Shown here in pieces: positions 8,265-19,028 of a stretch of 64,000 nt of DNA (its first letter is position 1; every line of letters begins with the position of its first letter). Below the pieces are notes generated by a model. That model was given only the letters and a program-made list of their open reading frames with translations. It was not told the origin of the DNA and searched no databases. This DNA is from Nocardia grenadensis NBRC 108939 (GTDB lineage Bacteria > Actinomycetota > Actinomycetes > Mycobacteriales > Mycobacteriaceae). The stretch is from NCBI RefSeq assembly GCF_001613445.1, contig NZ_BDCJ01000002.1, positions 124,001 through 188,000 of the forward strand, written 5' to 3'. Both the position numbers and the translations under genes were made by a program.

Positions 8265-10469
8265 ATGGCCGCACCGAACCCCGTCGCACCCGATACCGCC
8301 GTCCGGAACCTGCTGCGCACCTGCCCGCTGTGCGAGGCCGCCTGCGGCCTGGAGTTGACCGTCGACTCGCGGGATCGGGTGACCGGTGCGCGCGGAGACG
8401 AACTGGACCCGTTCAGCAAGGGTTTTCTGTGCCCCAAGGGGGCCAGTTTCGGGCAGCTCGACGGCGACCCCGATCGCCTCACCGAACCCATGGTCCGCGA
8501 CCGAGTCACCGGCTCGTGGCGGACCGTGGGCTGGGCCGAGGCATTCGATCTGATCGCGGCGCGGATCCCGGCGATCCGGGCCGAGTACGGCGCTCAGGCG
8601 ATCGCGCTGTATCTGGGCAATCCCAATGCGCATACCGTCGCCGGAACCCTGTACGCGCCGGCGCTGATCCAGGCCCTGGGGACGAAGAACGTGTTCTCCG
8701 CCAGCACCGCCGACCAGATGCCCAAACAGGTGGCCTGCGGGCTGATGTTCGGGGATCCACTCGCCGTGCCGGTCCCGGATCTGGATCGCACCGATTACGT
8801 GCTGATGCTGGGTGCCAACCCCCTGGAGTCGAACGGTTCACTGTGCACCGCGCCGGACTTTCCCGGCCGGCTACGAGCGCTCCGGGCGCGGGGCGGCCGC
8901 CTGGTCGTGGTGGACCCCCGCCGGACCCGCACAGCCGCCCGCGCCGACGAGCACCTCTTCGTCCGGCCGGGCACCGACGCCTATCTGCTGTTCGGGATCG
9001 TGCACACCCTCTTCGCCGAGGGGCTTACCGAGGTCGGTGTCGCGGTCACGGGCCTGGACGAATTGCGGGCCGCGGCCGCGGCATTCGATCCGGAGACCGT
9101 GGCCGCGCGTACCGGAGTGACCGCCGCGACCGTGCGCCGGCTCGCACGTGAGCTCGCGGCCGCGCCGACCGCGGTGGTGTACGCCCGGATCGGTACCTGC
9201 ACCGCCGAATTCGGCACGGTCACCCAATGGCTGGTGGACGTGATCAACGTGCTCACCGGCAATCTCGACACTCCCGGCGGCGCCATGTTCGCGACGGCGG
9301 CGGTCCGCGGGATCGTGCGCACCAAACCGTTCCGGCCGGGCCGCTGGCGTAGCCGCGTGCGCGCCCTGCCGGAGTCCATGGGTGAGCTGCCGGTGGCCAC
9401 GCTGATCGACGAGATCACCACGCCCGGTGACGGGCAGGTGCGGGCGCTGATCACCGCGGCCGGGAATCCGGTGCTGTCGGCGCCCGGTGGTGCCCGGCTC
9501 GACGCCGCGTTCGCCGGGCTGGACTTCATGGTGAGCCTGGACTGCTACCTCAACGAGACCACCCGGCACGCCGATGTGATCCTGCCGCCGCCGCGTCCGG
9601 TGCAGTCCCCGCACTACGATTTCGCGCTGCTGCAGTTCGCGGTCCGCAACTACGCCCGGTTCTCGCCTCCGCTGGTGCCGCTGGGGGGCCGACCGTCGGA
9701 GGCCGCGGTCTATGTCCGGCTGGCGGCGGCGGTGAGCGGGCGACCGCACAACCCGGCCGCGGACTACGATCCGCTGGCCGCGTTCGACGAGTTGGTCATC
9801 GGCACGACACTGTGGCAGGCCGGTCTCGCGGAGCGACGGCACGAACTCGCCGGGACCACCGGTACCGAACAGCGTCTGGACCTGATGCTGCGGCTGGGAC
9901 CCTACGGTGAATGGAACGGCGGGCACCTGAATCTGCGTACCCTCCTCGAGAATCCGCACGGTCTGGATCTCGGCCCGCTGCGTTCCCGGCTGCCCGAAAT
10001 TCTGCGCACCGCCTCGGGGGCGGTGGAGCTGGCGCCGGCGGCCCTGCTGGCCGATCTCGACCGCCTGCGCGCCGGATTCGCGGCCGCGCCGGCGGAGATG
10101 GTGCTCATCGGACGCCGGCATCTGCGCTCCAACAATAGCTGGATGCACAATGCGCCCCGTTTGGTGGGCGGGACGAATCGCTGTACCCTGCAGATCCATC
10201 CCGACGATATCGCCCGGCTCGGACTCGGCGAGCAGGCGCTGGTGAAATCCGCGGTCGGGTCGCTCACGATACCGGTCGAGCCCACCGATTCGATCATGCC
10301 GGGAGTGGTGAGCCTGCCGCACGGCTGGGGGCATGCGACGAGCTCTCAGCAGGTGGCGCGGCAGCACGCCGGTGTCAATGTCAATGTGCTGACCGATGAT
10401 TCGGTGCTGGATATCCCGTCCGGTAATGCCGTGTTCAACGGCGTCCCGGTGTCGGTGACCCCTGCCTGA
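8265..10469 (+). CDS. Molybdopterin-dependent oxidoreductase (formate dehydrogenase/nitrate reductase superfamily)
   Basis: 734 residues from ATG 8265; the open frame extends 375 nt upstream but that part overlaps the previous gene. Four-Cys [4Fe-4S] site: CPLCEAAC near residue 19 plus FLCPKG near 49. bis-MGD binding blocks (NPLESNG, VVDPRRTRTA) and a C-terminal dinucleotide-binding domain with NNSWMHNAPRL follow. No Tat signal, so cytoplasmic. In the stretch where Cys or Sec usually ligates Mo I see STADQMPKQ, with neither. No electron-transfer partner gene adjoins. Substrate unknown. Confidence 0.9.
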   Translation: MAAPNPVAPDTAVRNLLRTCPLCEAACGLELTVDSRDRVTGARGDELDPFSKGFLCPKGASFGQLDGDPDRLTEPMVRDRVTGSWRTVGWAEAFDLIAARIPAIRAEYGAQAIALYLGNPNAHTVAGTLYAPALIQALGTKNVFSASTADQMPKQVACGLMFGDPLAVPVPDLDRTDYVLMLGANPLESNGSLCTAPDFPGRLRALRARGGRLVVVDPRRTRTAARADEHLFVRPGTDAYLLFGIVHTLFAEGLTEVGVAVTGLDELRAAAAAFDPETVAARTGVTAATVRRLARELAAAPTAVVYARIGTCTAEFGTVTQWLVDVINVLTGNLDTPGGAMFATAAVRGIVRTKPFRPGRWRSRVRALPESMGELPVATLIDEITTPGDGQVRALITAAGNPVLSAPGGARLDAAFAGLDFMVSLDCYLNETTRHADVILPPPRPVQSPHYDFALLQFAVRNYARFSPPLVPLGGRPSEAAVYVRLAAAVSGRPHNPAADYDPLAAFDELVIGTTLWQAGLAERRHELAGTTGTEQRLDLMLRLGPYGEWNGGHLNLRTLLENPHGLDLGPLRSRLPEILRTASGAVELAPAALLADLDRLRAGFAAAPAEMVLIGRRHLRSNNSWMHNAPRLVGGTNRCTLQIHPDDIARLGLGEQALVKSAVGSLTIPVEPTDSIMPGVVSLPHGWGHATSSQQVARQHAGVNVNVLTDDSVLDIPSGNAVFNGVPVSVTPA

Positions 10470-10716
10470 TCCGGATCGCCCGCGGTCGCGAATCGAGAAG
10501 ACGGCCGCCAAAGATTCGCAGGCTGCCCGCACGCCGGTGACCGACGGCGCGAAAGCCTACCGCGGTTGACCGATCAGAGATGGGCCGACCGCGGTGGCCG
10601 ATGGCGGGCGGACCGTCGCAGGACAGACCTATCGCGGGTGGACCGGTCCGGGCGGGCTGGTCGTGGGTGAGCGACCGCGGGCGACCAGCGAAGGGCGGAC
10701 GGCCCGCCCGGAACTA

Positions 10717-12462
10717 TCAGCGCTGCCCGGCCCGCAGGAACCGTCCGGTGCGAGTGCTGCCCAGAGCCGGATCGGCGGTGCCGTGACCGAACACATACCG
10801 CCCGCCGATGTACACCGCCGAGACGGCGGTGTCGTTGCGGTTGACCATCCGTTCCAGTCCGCCGTACTGGGCCACCGGGCTCTCCGCGTAGGCGTCGAGC
10901 GAATCGTCGAGGCCTGCCGGATCGATGACGACCAGATCAGCGCGGTCGCCTTCGCGCAGGTGACCGGCATCGATGTCGTACCAGTCGGCGAGTTCGCCGG
11001 TGAGCCGGTGCACCGCCCGCTCGAGCGGGATCACCGGAGTGCCTGCCTGTTCGGCCCGGTACATCCGGCGCAGGAAGCGGAGCCCGAAATTGTAGAAGGC
11101 CATGTTCCGCAGATGGGCGCCCGCGTCGGAGAACCCGAGCTGGATCCCGGGGTGGGCGGCGAAGCGGTCCAGGATCTCGGGGCGATGGTTGGAAATGGTG
11201 GTGCGCCAGCGTAGTTTGGCGCCGTGCTCGAGGACCAGATCGAGGAAGGCGTCCACCGGGTGTAGTCCGCCGCGGTCCACTCCGACCTGCCCGAAAGTCT
11301 TACCCACGACTTTCTCGTCCGGGCAGCTCACGATCTCGGCGTCGAAGAAATCGCGATGCCAGACCCGCAGCCCGAATTTCGCGTCGTAGTCCTTACGGAA
11401 GCGACGGCGGTAGGCCTCGTCGGCGAGCAGTGCGTCGCGCTCCACCCGGTCGGCCAGGTGCAGGGCCGCCGCGCCGGACCCGAACTCCTCGAAGATCACC
11501 AGATCGATCCCGTCGGCGTACACCTCGAACGGTACGGGCAGATGCTGCCAGCGGAAATCCGCGCCGAGCGCGTTCACCAGCCGTGCCAGGGTGCCGATCA
11601 GGACGACGGCGAACGGATTGGCCTTGATATCGGCGGCGGACAGCAGGCTGGTCTTGAGCTTGCGGCGACCGATACCCAGGCTGCTGAAGATCATCGCGCC
11701 GAGACTGCGCGGCGAGGTGATGTCCGGTCCGCCCTGCAGTACCCGGCCGCGTCGGCGCAGGATCGTATTGAGGCGGCGGCGCTCCTTCGCCCGCGCATAG
11801 GTGGACGGCAGGGTGCGTGAACGGCAGGTCTCGCCGTCGATCTTGTCGAACAGCAGCTGCTGCGCCGACATACCGAGGAATCCGGCGTCGAGCGCCTCGC
11901 GCAGCGCCGCCTCCATATCCGTCAGCTCGGCGCGGGTGGGGCGGACCTCCTTGCGGGTGGCGCGGTCGAGGCCGAGGCGGGCGGTCCGGATATCCGAATG
12001 ACCCAGCATGGCTGCGATATTCGGGCCCAGTGGCAGCTGCTCGATCGCGGCCACGTACTCGCGGGCGCAGGTCCAGGTCTTGATTTCGTCGAGCGTATCG
12101 ATCACATGGCGGCGCGGAATGGCCTCGACCCGACCGAAGATATCGCCCGCGCCGGTGGGATCGATATGCACGGTGGACAGTGAGCACGAGCCCAGCAGTA
12201 CCGTGGTGATGCCGTGCCGGACCGATTCCGACAGCGCCGGGGACTTCAGTACCTCGATGTCGTAGTGGGTGTGGATATCGATCATGCCCGGCAGGACCCA
12301 TTTGCCCGCCGCGTCCACCACATCCGGACAGCCGGTCTCGTCGAGCGGATCCGCGGAGACGGCCACGACCCGATCGCCGCGCAGTCCGAGATGGCGAATG
12401 GCGGAGGACGCGCCGGTACCGTCGAACCAGCGGCCACCCTTGATGATCGTGTCGTATCTCAC
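10717..12462 (-). CDS. Amidohydrolase family 3 protein (D-aminoacylase/dihydropyrimidinase-like)
   Basis: About 581 residues. IKGGRWFDGTG at the N terminus and the metal-binding MIDIHTHYD near residue 70 are typical of N-acyl-D-amino-acid deacylase-like amidohydrolases; later FSDAGAHLRNMAFYN carries the conserved Asp. The C terminus has the usual ADLVVIDP and YIGGRYVFGHG strands. GTG 12462 is chosen because homologous proteins start at this RYDTIIKGG; a TTG at 12474 is the alternative. Several actinomycete members are annotated as D-aminoacylases without proof. Convergent with the molybdoenzyme. Confidence 0.88.
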   Translation of the reverse strand: MRYDTIIKGGRWFDGTGASSAIRHLGLRGDRVVAVSADPLDETGCPDVVDAAGKWVLPGMIDIHTHYDIEVLKSPALSESVRHGITTVLLGSCSLSTVHIDPTGAGDIFGRVEAIPRRHVIDTLDEIKTWTCAREYVAAIEQLPLGPNIAAMLGHSDIRTARLGLDRATRKEVRPTRAELTDMEAALREALDAGFLGMSAQQLLFDKIDGETCRSRTLPSTYARAKERRRLNTILRRRGRVLQGGPDITSPRSLGAMIFSSLGIGRRKLKTSLLSAADIKANPFAVVLIGTLARLVNALGADFRWQHLPVPFEVYADGIDLVIFEEFGSGAAALHLADRVERDALLADEAYRRRFRKDYDAKFGLRVWHRDFFDAEIVSCPDEKVVGKTFGQVGVDRGGLHPVDAFLDLVLEHGAKLRWRTTISNHRPEILDRFAAHPGIQLGFSDAGAHLRNMAFYNFGLRFLRRMYRAEQAGTPVIPLERAVHRLTGELADWYDIDAGHLREGDRADLVVIDPAGLDDSLDAYAESPVAQYGGLERMVNRNDTAVSAVYIGGRYVFGHGTADPALGSTRTGRFLRAGQR

Positions 12463-12509
12463 ACCCCATTGCAACTGGTCGGATGACCCGGAGTCAAGAG
12501 GGGGTAGGC

Positions 12510-12538
12510 GTCGCCGGGCGGACCGCCCGCCCGGCGAC
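12510..12538 (-). terminator. Hairpin terminator after gnd
   Basis: Perfect 12-bp inverted repeat GTCGCCGGGCGG / CCGCCCGGCGAC with a 5-nt loop, 6 nt past the gnd stop codon. There is no U-tract, as usual for high-GC actinomycetes. Confidence 0.7.
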
Positions 12539-12544
12539 CGGGGG

Positions 12545-13990
<1,446 letters not shown>

Positions 13991-14351
13991 GAACCAGCTC
14001 TTTCGTTCGACTGTTCCAACATTTCGGCGGGTTCCGCCGGGCCGCGTCGATCGTGGAGACCGGCCGCGCGCCCGACATATGCCCTGTCTTCTTTCTACCG
14101 GGTGGCCCGGCCGGGCCGTGCGCAGACCCGCCGACAACCGGTCCGCGCGTGCGGACCGGCGCGGGCGACGGTGGGATCGCCGCAGCGGACCTTCCGGGCC
14201 ACGCGGCCGGGTGTACCGGTGCCGGGCGGTTCGGGAGGAACCCGGCCCGAACAGTGGCTTCGCATGGTCGATCGAGAGACCCGGGGCGCACAATCGATGA
14301 ACCGTGGGAGGTGTGGCGGCGATCCGGCGCGCGATTGGGTACACCGGAGGA
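13991..14351. other. Intergenic region between gnd and esterase gene
   Basis: About 360 nt between divergent genes with no credible ORF; it must contain both promoters. No clear operator was seen. Confidence 0.4.
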
Positions 14352-15293
14352 GTGCGGTACAAATTCTTGCTCACGATGTCGACCGCGGTACTGACTGTCG
14401 CGGCGTCCCTGTTCACCGTCCAACCCGCCGCGGCCGCCCCTGGGCCACGGGTCGACGCGGAGAGACCGATAGACGGTCGCGCGATCCTGCTGGAGGTGTA
14501 CTCACCCGCCATGGACACCGTGGTGACGAATCGGGTCATCCCCGCGCGGGGTGGCGGGCCGGCGCCCACGGTGTACCTGCTGACCGGGATCGGTGGCGGT
14601 GCCGACGGTATCTCCTGGTGGGATGATACCGACGTCCGGCAGTTCTTCGGGGACAAGAACGTGAACGTGGTGATGCCGATCGGCGGCGCCTACTCCATGT
14701 ACACCGACTGGCACACCGACGATCCCGTGGTCGGCCGCGCCCGCTGGCAGACCTACCTCACCCAGGAGTTGCCGTCGGTCGTGGACGCGCGGTTCGGTAC
14801 CACCGGACGCAATGCGATCGCCGGGGTGTCGATGAGCGGCGGGTCGGCCGTGGATCTCGCCATCCAGTCGCCGGACCGCTACCAGGCGGTCGCGTCGTAC
14901 AGCGGATGCCCGTGGTCCGCCGATGCCGCGGGCATCGCGATGGTCAGCGCGCAGGTGATGCGGGGTGGCGCCGACCCGGGCAAGATGTGGGGTCCGCCGG
15001 GGTCCGCGGGCTGGCAGGCCCACGACGCGTTCGCGCACGCCTCCCGGCTGGCCGGGAAGACCGTGTATCTGTCCGCCGCGTCGGGTATGCCCGGCGAGAT
15101 CGACCGGGGCTGGGGGTTCCCGCCGGTCGAAGCCATTGCCTCGGCCTGTACTTCGGCCTTCGCCGGTCGCCTGGGCCAACTCGGCGTCGGCGCGGTGCAC
15201 ATCGACCGTTCGGCCGGTGCCCATACCTGGGGTCAGTTCGAATACGACCTGCACGATTCGTGGCCGCATCTGGCGCGGGCGATCGGCGCCTGA
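14352..15293 (+). CDS. Secreted esterase, antigen 85/mycolyltransferase-like
   Basis: About 313 residues. GTG 14352 gives a charged n-region (RYK), a hydrophobic core and an AAAAP cleavage region, a normal Sec signal peptide; GGAGG lies unusually close (1 nt), so the start could be a few codons away. The mature part has PIGGAYSMYTDWH and the nucleophile elbow GVSMSGGSA, then HTWGQFEYDL with the likely catalytic His. The fold is the putative esterase/Ag85 alpha/beta hydrolase; in mycolata such proteins transfer mycolates onto trehalose or arabinogalactan outside the cell. True mycolyltransferase activity is inference. Confidence 0.85.
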   Translation: MRYKFLLTMSTAVLTVAASLFTVQPAAAAPGPRVDAERPIDGRAILLEVYSPAMDTVVTNRVIPARGGGPAPTVYLLTGIGGGADGISWWDDTDVRQFFGDKNVNVVMPIGGAYSMYTDWHTDDPVVGRARWQTYLTQELPSVVDARFGTTGRNAIAGVSMSGGSAVDLAIQSPDRYQAVASYSGCPWSADAAGIAMVSAQVMRGGADPGKMWGPPGSAGWQAHDAFAHASRLAGKTVYLSAASGMPGEIDRGWGFPPVEAIASACTSAFAGRLGQLGVGAVHIDRSAGAHTWGQFEYDLHDSWPHLARAIGA

Positions 15294-15295
15294 CC

Positions 15296-15339
15296 ACCGA
15301 GCCGCCCGACGGTCTTCGTCAGCTGCCGGGCGGCTCGGT
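15296..15339 (+). terminator. Hairpin terminator after esterase gene
   Basis: Perfect 13-bp inverted repeat ACCGAGCCGCCCG / CGGGCGGCTCGGT with an 18-nt loop, beginning 2 nt after the stop codon. Confidence 0.7.
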
Positions 15340-15452
15340 AGAGGCGGCCCGGCCGGCCTGCCTCCGTGACTGGTCGTCCGTCCAGGTGAAAGACTGGCCG
15401 GGTACCGCCCGAGGCGGCACGGCACCGGTGGTGGTCCGGCGAAAGGAAGATC

Positions 15453-16592
15453 ATGCGGAAATTCGGTACGGCCGCGGTCACCGCGCTGCTCGCGGCGGCG
15501 ATCTCCGGTCTGCCCGGCGGGCACGCGGTAGCGGCCCCGGGCGCCGGTGTCGTCGAATCCGTCGCACCGCTGCCCGCCCCGGCCGTGCTGCCCGGCTCGG
15601 TGGATTCCCAGCGCATGTTCTATACGACGACGACCGTCGGCGGGGCGCCGACCGTGGCCAGTGCTGCCGTGTACTTCCCGCCCGGCGCGTCCCCGGCCGG
15701 TGGTCGGCCGGTCATCGCCTGGGCGCACGGCACAGTCGGGCTCGGCGATTCCTGCGCGTACAGTGTGGCCGGCCCGGGCGCCGTGGCGCGGGACTGGGCG
15801 TACCTGGGTCAATGGCTTGAGCAGGGTTATGCCATCGTCGCCGCCGACTACGCCGGGCTGGGTACACCCGGTGAACATCCGTATCTGAACGGTGTGGTGG
15901 CGGCGCACAATGTCGTCGACGCGGTACGGGCCGCGTCGGGGCACTACTCCGAACTGTCGAACAAATGGGTTGTGGTCGGGCAGTCGCAGGGCGGGGGAGC
16001 GGCGGTCACCACCGCCCGGTACGCCACCGAATTCGGTGGCCCGGAACTGGACTACCGTGGCGCCGTGGCCACCGGCGTCCCCGCCTATATCGAGAACATC
16101 CTCGCTCTGATGGGGCCGGGTGTACCGCCGGTGAAACTGGGCGCGCATACCACGGGGTACGCGCTGTACCTGCTCAACGGCCTGCGCACCACCTACCCGG
16201 AGCTGGATATCGAATCCTTCCTCACCGACTCCGGCCGGTACTGGCTGGAACGCGGGCGCACCGAATGCCTGTCCCCGTTCGGTCACGAACTGGTGGCCCA
16301 GGGTGTGGTGATCGGGGACCTCTTCACCCGGCCGTTGGCCGAAATCCCGGATCTGCGCGGGCTGCTCACCCGCTATCTCGGCCTGCCGGAATCCGGCTAC
16401 GACAAACCGCTGTTCCTGGGACAGGGGCTGCTCGATACCGATGTGATCACCCCTGAGACACTGCGGTTCGCAGCGGTGCTGACGGCGAACCGGCAGCCGG
16501 TGACGTTGAGGGTGTACCTCACCGATCACGATGGCGCCGTGAATGATTCGCTAATCGACACGGTGCCGTTCGTCGGCGATCTGCTCGACTGA
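15453..16592 (+). CDS. Secretory lipase (LIP family alpha/beta hydrolase)
   Basis: 379 residues. ATG follows a good ribosome site (GAAAGGAAG). A Sec signal peptide covers about residues 1-28, ending AVAAP. The mature enzyme has AWAHGTVG (oxyanion region), GQSQGGGAA (Ser nucleophile) and a late DHDGAV block with the likely catalytic His, matching the secretory lipase family known from Candida LIP and many Nocardia/Mycobacterium proteins. It should hydrolyse triacylglycerols or esters outside the membrane. It follows the other secreted esterase but has its own leader after a terminator. Confidence 0.9.
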   Translation: MRKFGTAAVTALLAAAISGLPGGHAVAAPGAGVVESVAPLPAPAVLPGSVDSQRMFYTTTTVGGAPTVASAAVYFPPGASPAGGRPVIAWAHGTVGLGDSCAYSVAGPGAVARDWAYLGQWLEQGYAIVAADYAGLGTPGEHPYLNGVVAAHNVVDAVRAASGHYSELSNKWVVVGQSQGGGAAVTTARYATEFGGPELDYRGAVATGVPAYIENILALMGPGVPPVKLGAHTTGYALYLLNGLRTTYPELDIESFLTDSGRYWLERGRTECLSPFGHELVAQGVVIGDLFTRPLAEIPDLRGLLTRYLGLPESGYDKPLFLGQGLLDTDVITPETLRFAAVLTANRQPVTLRVYLTDHDGAVNDSLIDTVPFVGDLLD

Positions 16593-16722
16593 GTTCCGGC
16601 CGTCCGAGTCCCCGGATCCACCCGCCGGTGAATCGGACTGCCGGATATGGCCTTCCCCCGTTTGACTTCGTCGGCGCCGGGAATAGCGGGAGCATAGTGT
16701 TCCTCGACCCTTGGGAATTGCC

Positions 16723-17133
16723 ATGATCATTGTTCTCGGGCTGGTGATCGCCGTCGTGGCGGTTGCCGCCGGTGTCGCCGGCGTCGCGGCCAATACCAGT
16801 GATGTCAATCGGCTGACCAGTGACTTCTCGGTCTTCGATTACCACTTCGCCGGGACCACCGGCGAACTGTTCCTCATCGGCATCATCGTCGGGGTGGTCG
16901 GCGGATTAGGAGTGGGTCTCGTCTCCGCCGGTGCGTGGCGATCCACCCGCCGGGGTATGGAGACCCGCCGTGAACTGCGGCAGTCGCGCAAGGAGATCGC
17001 GGCCGCCCAGCGGGATCTCGCCAAGACCAAGACGCCGGCGAAGAAGCCCGCCCCCGCCGCTCCGGCGGCTCCGGCCTGGTCGATGAGCAAACTGCTGCGC
17101 AAGCCGGACAAGAGCGCGGCGACCGCCAAGTGA
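16723..17133 (+). CDS. Two-TM membrane protein with basic, Ala/Pro-rich cytoplasmic tail
   Basis: 136 residues from ATG 16723; a TTG at 16711 in frame is less likely. TM1 spans about residues 2-22, TM2 about 49-72, then a charged helix ETRRELRQSRKEIAAAQRDL and a Lys/Ala/Pro tail ending in a KLLRKPDKSA segment. No enzyme motif. It begins with MIIVLGLVI, very like the DUF6131 protein encoded 50 nt downstream, so the pair may form one unit. Function unknown. Confidence 0.75.
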   Translation: MIIVLGLVIAVVAVAAGVAGVAANTSDVNRLTSDFSVFDYHFAGTTGELFLIGIIVGVVGGLGVGLVSAGAWRSTRRGMETRRELRQSRKEIAAAQRDLAKTKTPAKKPAPAAPAAPAWSMSKLLRKPDKSAATAK

Positions 17134-17182
17134 CCCCTGTCCCTCGCCCGAATATCGGATATCGAATCAGAAAGTCAGTGTC

Positions 17183-17338
17183 ATGATCGTTCTCGGACTT
17201 GTTCTGCTCATTGTCGGTTACCTGCTCGGTATCGGCGTACTCACCACCATCGGCCTCGTTCTGCTCGTGGTCGGCGCGGTACTGGCCATCGCCGGATCGG
17301 TGGGCCGGCCGGTCGGCGGCCGGCGGCATTATTACTGA
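17183..17338 (+). CDS. DUF6131-type 51-residue membrane protein
   Basis: Short gene: ATG 17183, stop 17336-17338. The product is almost entirely two hydrophobic helices (MIVLGLVLLIVGYLL and IGLVLLVVGAVLAIAG) with a short basic tail GRPVGGRRHYY. I recognise this as the DUF6131 family common in Nocardia and Mycobacterium; function unknown. It is followed by a strong hairpin at 17364-17415. Confidence 0.8.
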   Translation: MIVLGLVLLIVGYLLGIGVLTTIGLVLLVVGAVLAIAGSVGRPVGGRRHYY

Positions 17339-17363
17339 CACTGTCCACCAGCGACCCTATCCA

Positions 17364-17415
17364 CGACCGCCGCGGTGCGGGCGATCCACACGGATCGTCC
17401 GCACCGCGGCGGTCG
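17364..17415. terminator. Long hairpin, bidirectional terminator
   Basis: Stem of CGACCGCCGCGGTGCGG paired with its reverse complement, continuing after one mismatch to CGATCC/GGATCG, loop ACAC. It lies between the convergent DUF6131 and MHYT genes and can serve both. Confidence 0.75.
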
Positions 17416-17445
17416 TTCGGCCGGACATGCTCGTGCCGGGCTCTT

Positions 17446-18231
17446 TCAGCGCACCGCTCGCCGCTCCTGCCGACGAGGGCTCGTCGCCGCCTGGGCTTCC
17501 GGTCCGTGGGGATTGGTCAGCGCCATGCTCACTCCGATCAGCAGTACGACGGTGACCACGCTGATGGCGCCGAGCAGCGGCCCCAGAATATCCAGCGGCT
17601 CGGCACCTTCGGGCGACGCGGCATCGGGAACCTCATGCGCGTGCATCGCGGACATGCCGGTGTAGTGCATCGTCGCCACCGCCGCGGCCATGATGAGTGC
17701 CGCGCCCAGGGTGGACGGTATTCCCCACGAGCGCATGCTGAACCACAGCGTCGCGGTGGCCGCGACCGTGGCGATGACCAGTGAGAGTGCGATGCGGGCG
17801 GGGTCGTACTCGATATGCGCGTCCGTGCGCAGGGCGGCCATGCCGGTGTAGTGCATGGCGGAGATACCGAGACCGGTGATGGCACCGCCGGTCAGCAGTG
17901 CCGGAAGACCTGAGCCCGGTGTGGTCACCAGATACAGGCCGATGGCGACCACGCCGATCGAGATCGCCGCGCTCAGCAGGGTGAGCGGGACATCGAAGCG
18001 TATCTGCGCGCCGTCTATCGAAAAACCCAGCATCGCCACGAAATGCATGACCCAGATACCGGTCCCGCCGATGGTGATCGCGCCGAGCGCGAGCCAGAAC
18101 AACCGGCGTCGTCCGCGCCGGGCCTGCCTGGTGCACTGTAATCCGATGGCGCATCCGGTGGCCGAGAGGAAATAGGCGAGGGCGGGCGTCAGCCAGCCGA
18201 ACGCGAAGTGTTCGAGGTGAAGCATGTCCAT
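17446..18231 (-). CDS. Second stand-alone MHYT-domain membrane protein
   Basis: 261 residues, about seven hydrophobic segments with MHFVAMLGF, MHYTGMAAL and MHYTGMSAMH motifs, the same order and spacing as the protein at 4248-5015, with which it shares the GGTGIWVMHF block. It has no attached output domain. Predicted to coordinate a metal through the Met/His pairs near the membrane surface and to sense a ligand; partner unknown. ATG 18231 or the ATG two codons later are both possible. Convergent with the DUF6131 gene across a shared hairpin. Confidence 0.87.
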   Translation of the reverse strand: MDMLHLEHFAFGWLTPALAYFLSATGCAIGLQCTRQARRGRRRLFWLALGAITIGGTGIWVMHFVAMLGFSIDGAQIRFDVPLTLLSAAISIGVVAIGLYLVTTPGSGLPALLTGGAITGLGISAMHYTGMAALRTDAHIEYDPARIALSLVIATVAATATLWFSMRSWGIPSTLGAALIMAAAVATMHYTGMSAMHAHEVPDAASPEGAEPLDILGPLLGAISVVTVVLLIGVSMALTNPHGPEAQAATSPRRQERRAVR

Positions 18232-18697
18232 CCAACGTTCCGCCGGGAAAAGCCCGGGTTTTCTGTGTAGGGCTAAACAGTACGACGCTCACCCGGATGG
18301 TGTGCTGATCATTTGCTTGAAATGCTGTGTGATGAATCACATTCAATCTGTGGGGTGTCTCGACTTCGCAATATTGCATTGTCTATCTTGCGGATACGCT
18401 TCCGTGGTCGGTTGGTCGCGAAGTGTGCATCGAGGCGCCGAAAGGCCGATGTCACCGCATCATTGGAAGTTGCTCGTTGCGCGTCCGGGTGAAACGGCTA
18501 TTCCGAAATGGGTGTGGCTCGGATTTCGGGATCGCGCGACTACCTTCTCCCGGCGCCCGATAACTGCGCTATAACTGGCATATAACTTCTCGGTGTCGGT
18601 TCCTTGATCGGTGAAACGTTCCGGGTTCGAAACCGACTGCGGACGGTCCGGTCGCCGGACGCGGCGACCGGACCCTCCGCCGGTGTCGGTGCGGTCG
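18232..18697. other. Intergenic region without a recognisable gene
   Basis: 466 nt, less GC-rich than its neighbours, between the 5' end of the MHYT gene and the 3' end of the small gene at 18698. It holds a TATAAC direct repeat near 18571-18588. No ORF, tRNA or clear hairpin was recognised. Confidence 0.4.
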
Positions 18698-18898
18698 TCA
18701 CCGCGCCTGCGAGCCCTCGCATTTCATCAGTTCCGACGCGGACGTGACCCGGGAGTCGAATACTGTCCACAGCGATCCGTCCGTCAACCGTCGTAGGACG
18801 AACCGGTACTTGCCGTAGCACGCCCGCGAGGCCGTCGTCAGACGGGTCTTTCCCACCACCCGGTAGGGATATCCATCGATGCGCACTGTCGAGCTCAT
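18698..18898 (-). CDS. Small basic orphan protein, putative target of the two-component system
   Basis: 66 residues, ATG 18898 with GGGGAG 7 nt upstream. Composition is basic, with RIDGYPYRVVGKTRL at the N terminus, FVLRRLTDGSLWTVFD in the middle and single Cys residues in RACYGKY and LMKCEGS. No signal peptide, membrane segment or family recognised. The promoter region carries the same four-half-site TTCAG box as the PepSY gene at 29662, which supports it being a real, regulated gene. Confidence 0.7.
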   Translation of the reverse strand: MSSTVRIDGYPYRVVGKTRLTTASRACYGKYRFVLRRLTDGSLWTVFDSRVTSASELMKCEGSQAR

Positions 18899-18954
18899 GC
18901 TGTTCTCCCCTTTCGCCGTTGTCGGTCATCGGCGGCCACTGTGGCAGGGAGGTG

Positions 18955-18991
18955 CTGAAGCCACGCTGAAACAGCCTGAAGGCGACTTCAG
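18955..18991 (-). promoter_or_regulatory. TTCAG direct-repeat box, putative OmpR-type regulator site
   Basis: On the minus strand it reads CTGAA-N6-TTCAG-N5-TTCAG-N6-TTCAG: three direct half-sites 10 and 11 nt apart plus one inverted copy upstream. It ends 56 nt before the start codon at 18898. Spacing by about one helical turn is typical for OmpR/PhoB-type regulators. An identical architecture is at 29565-29601. Confidence 0.72.
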
Positions 18992-19028
18992 GAAGCAGGA
19001 AAGGTGCCGGTCGGAATCACTGTCGAGA

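Noticed and set aside
6065..8509. 814-codon minus-strand open frame
   Set aside because: Antisense to the sirtuin, YjbQ, oxidoreductase and molybdoenzyme genes; no motif.
8871..10532. 553-codon minus-strand open frame
   Set aside because: Antisense to the molybdopterin oxidoreductase.
14502..16529. 675-codon minus-strand open frame
   Set aside because: Antisense to the two secreted esterase/lipase genes; no signal or domain.
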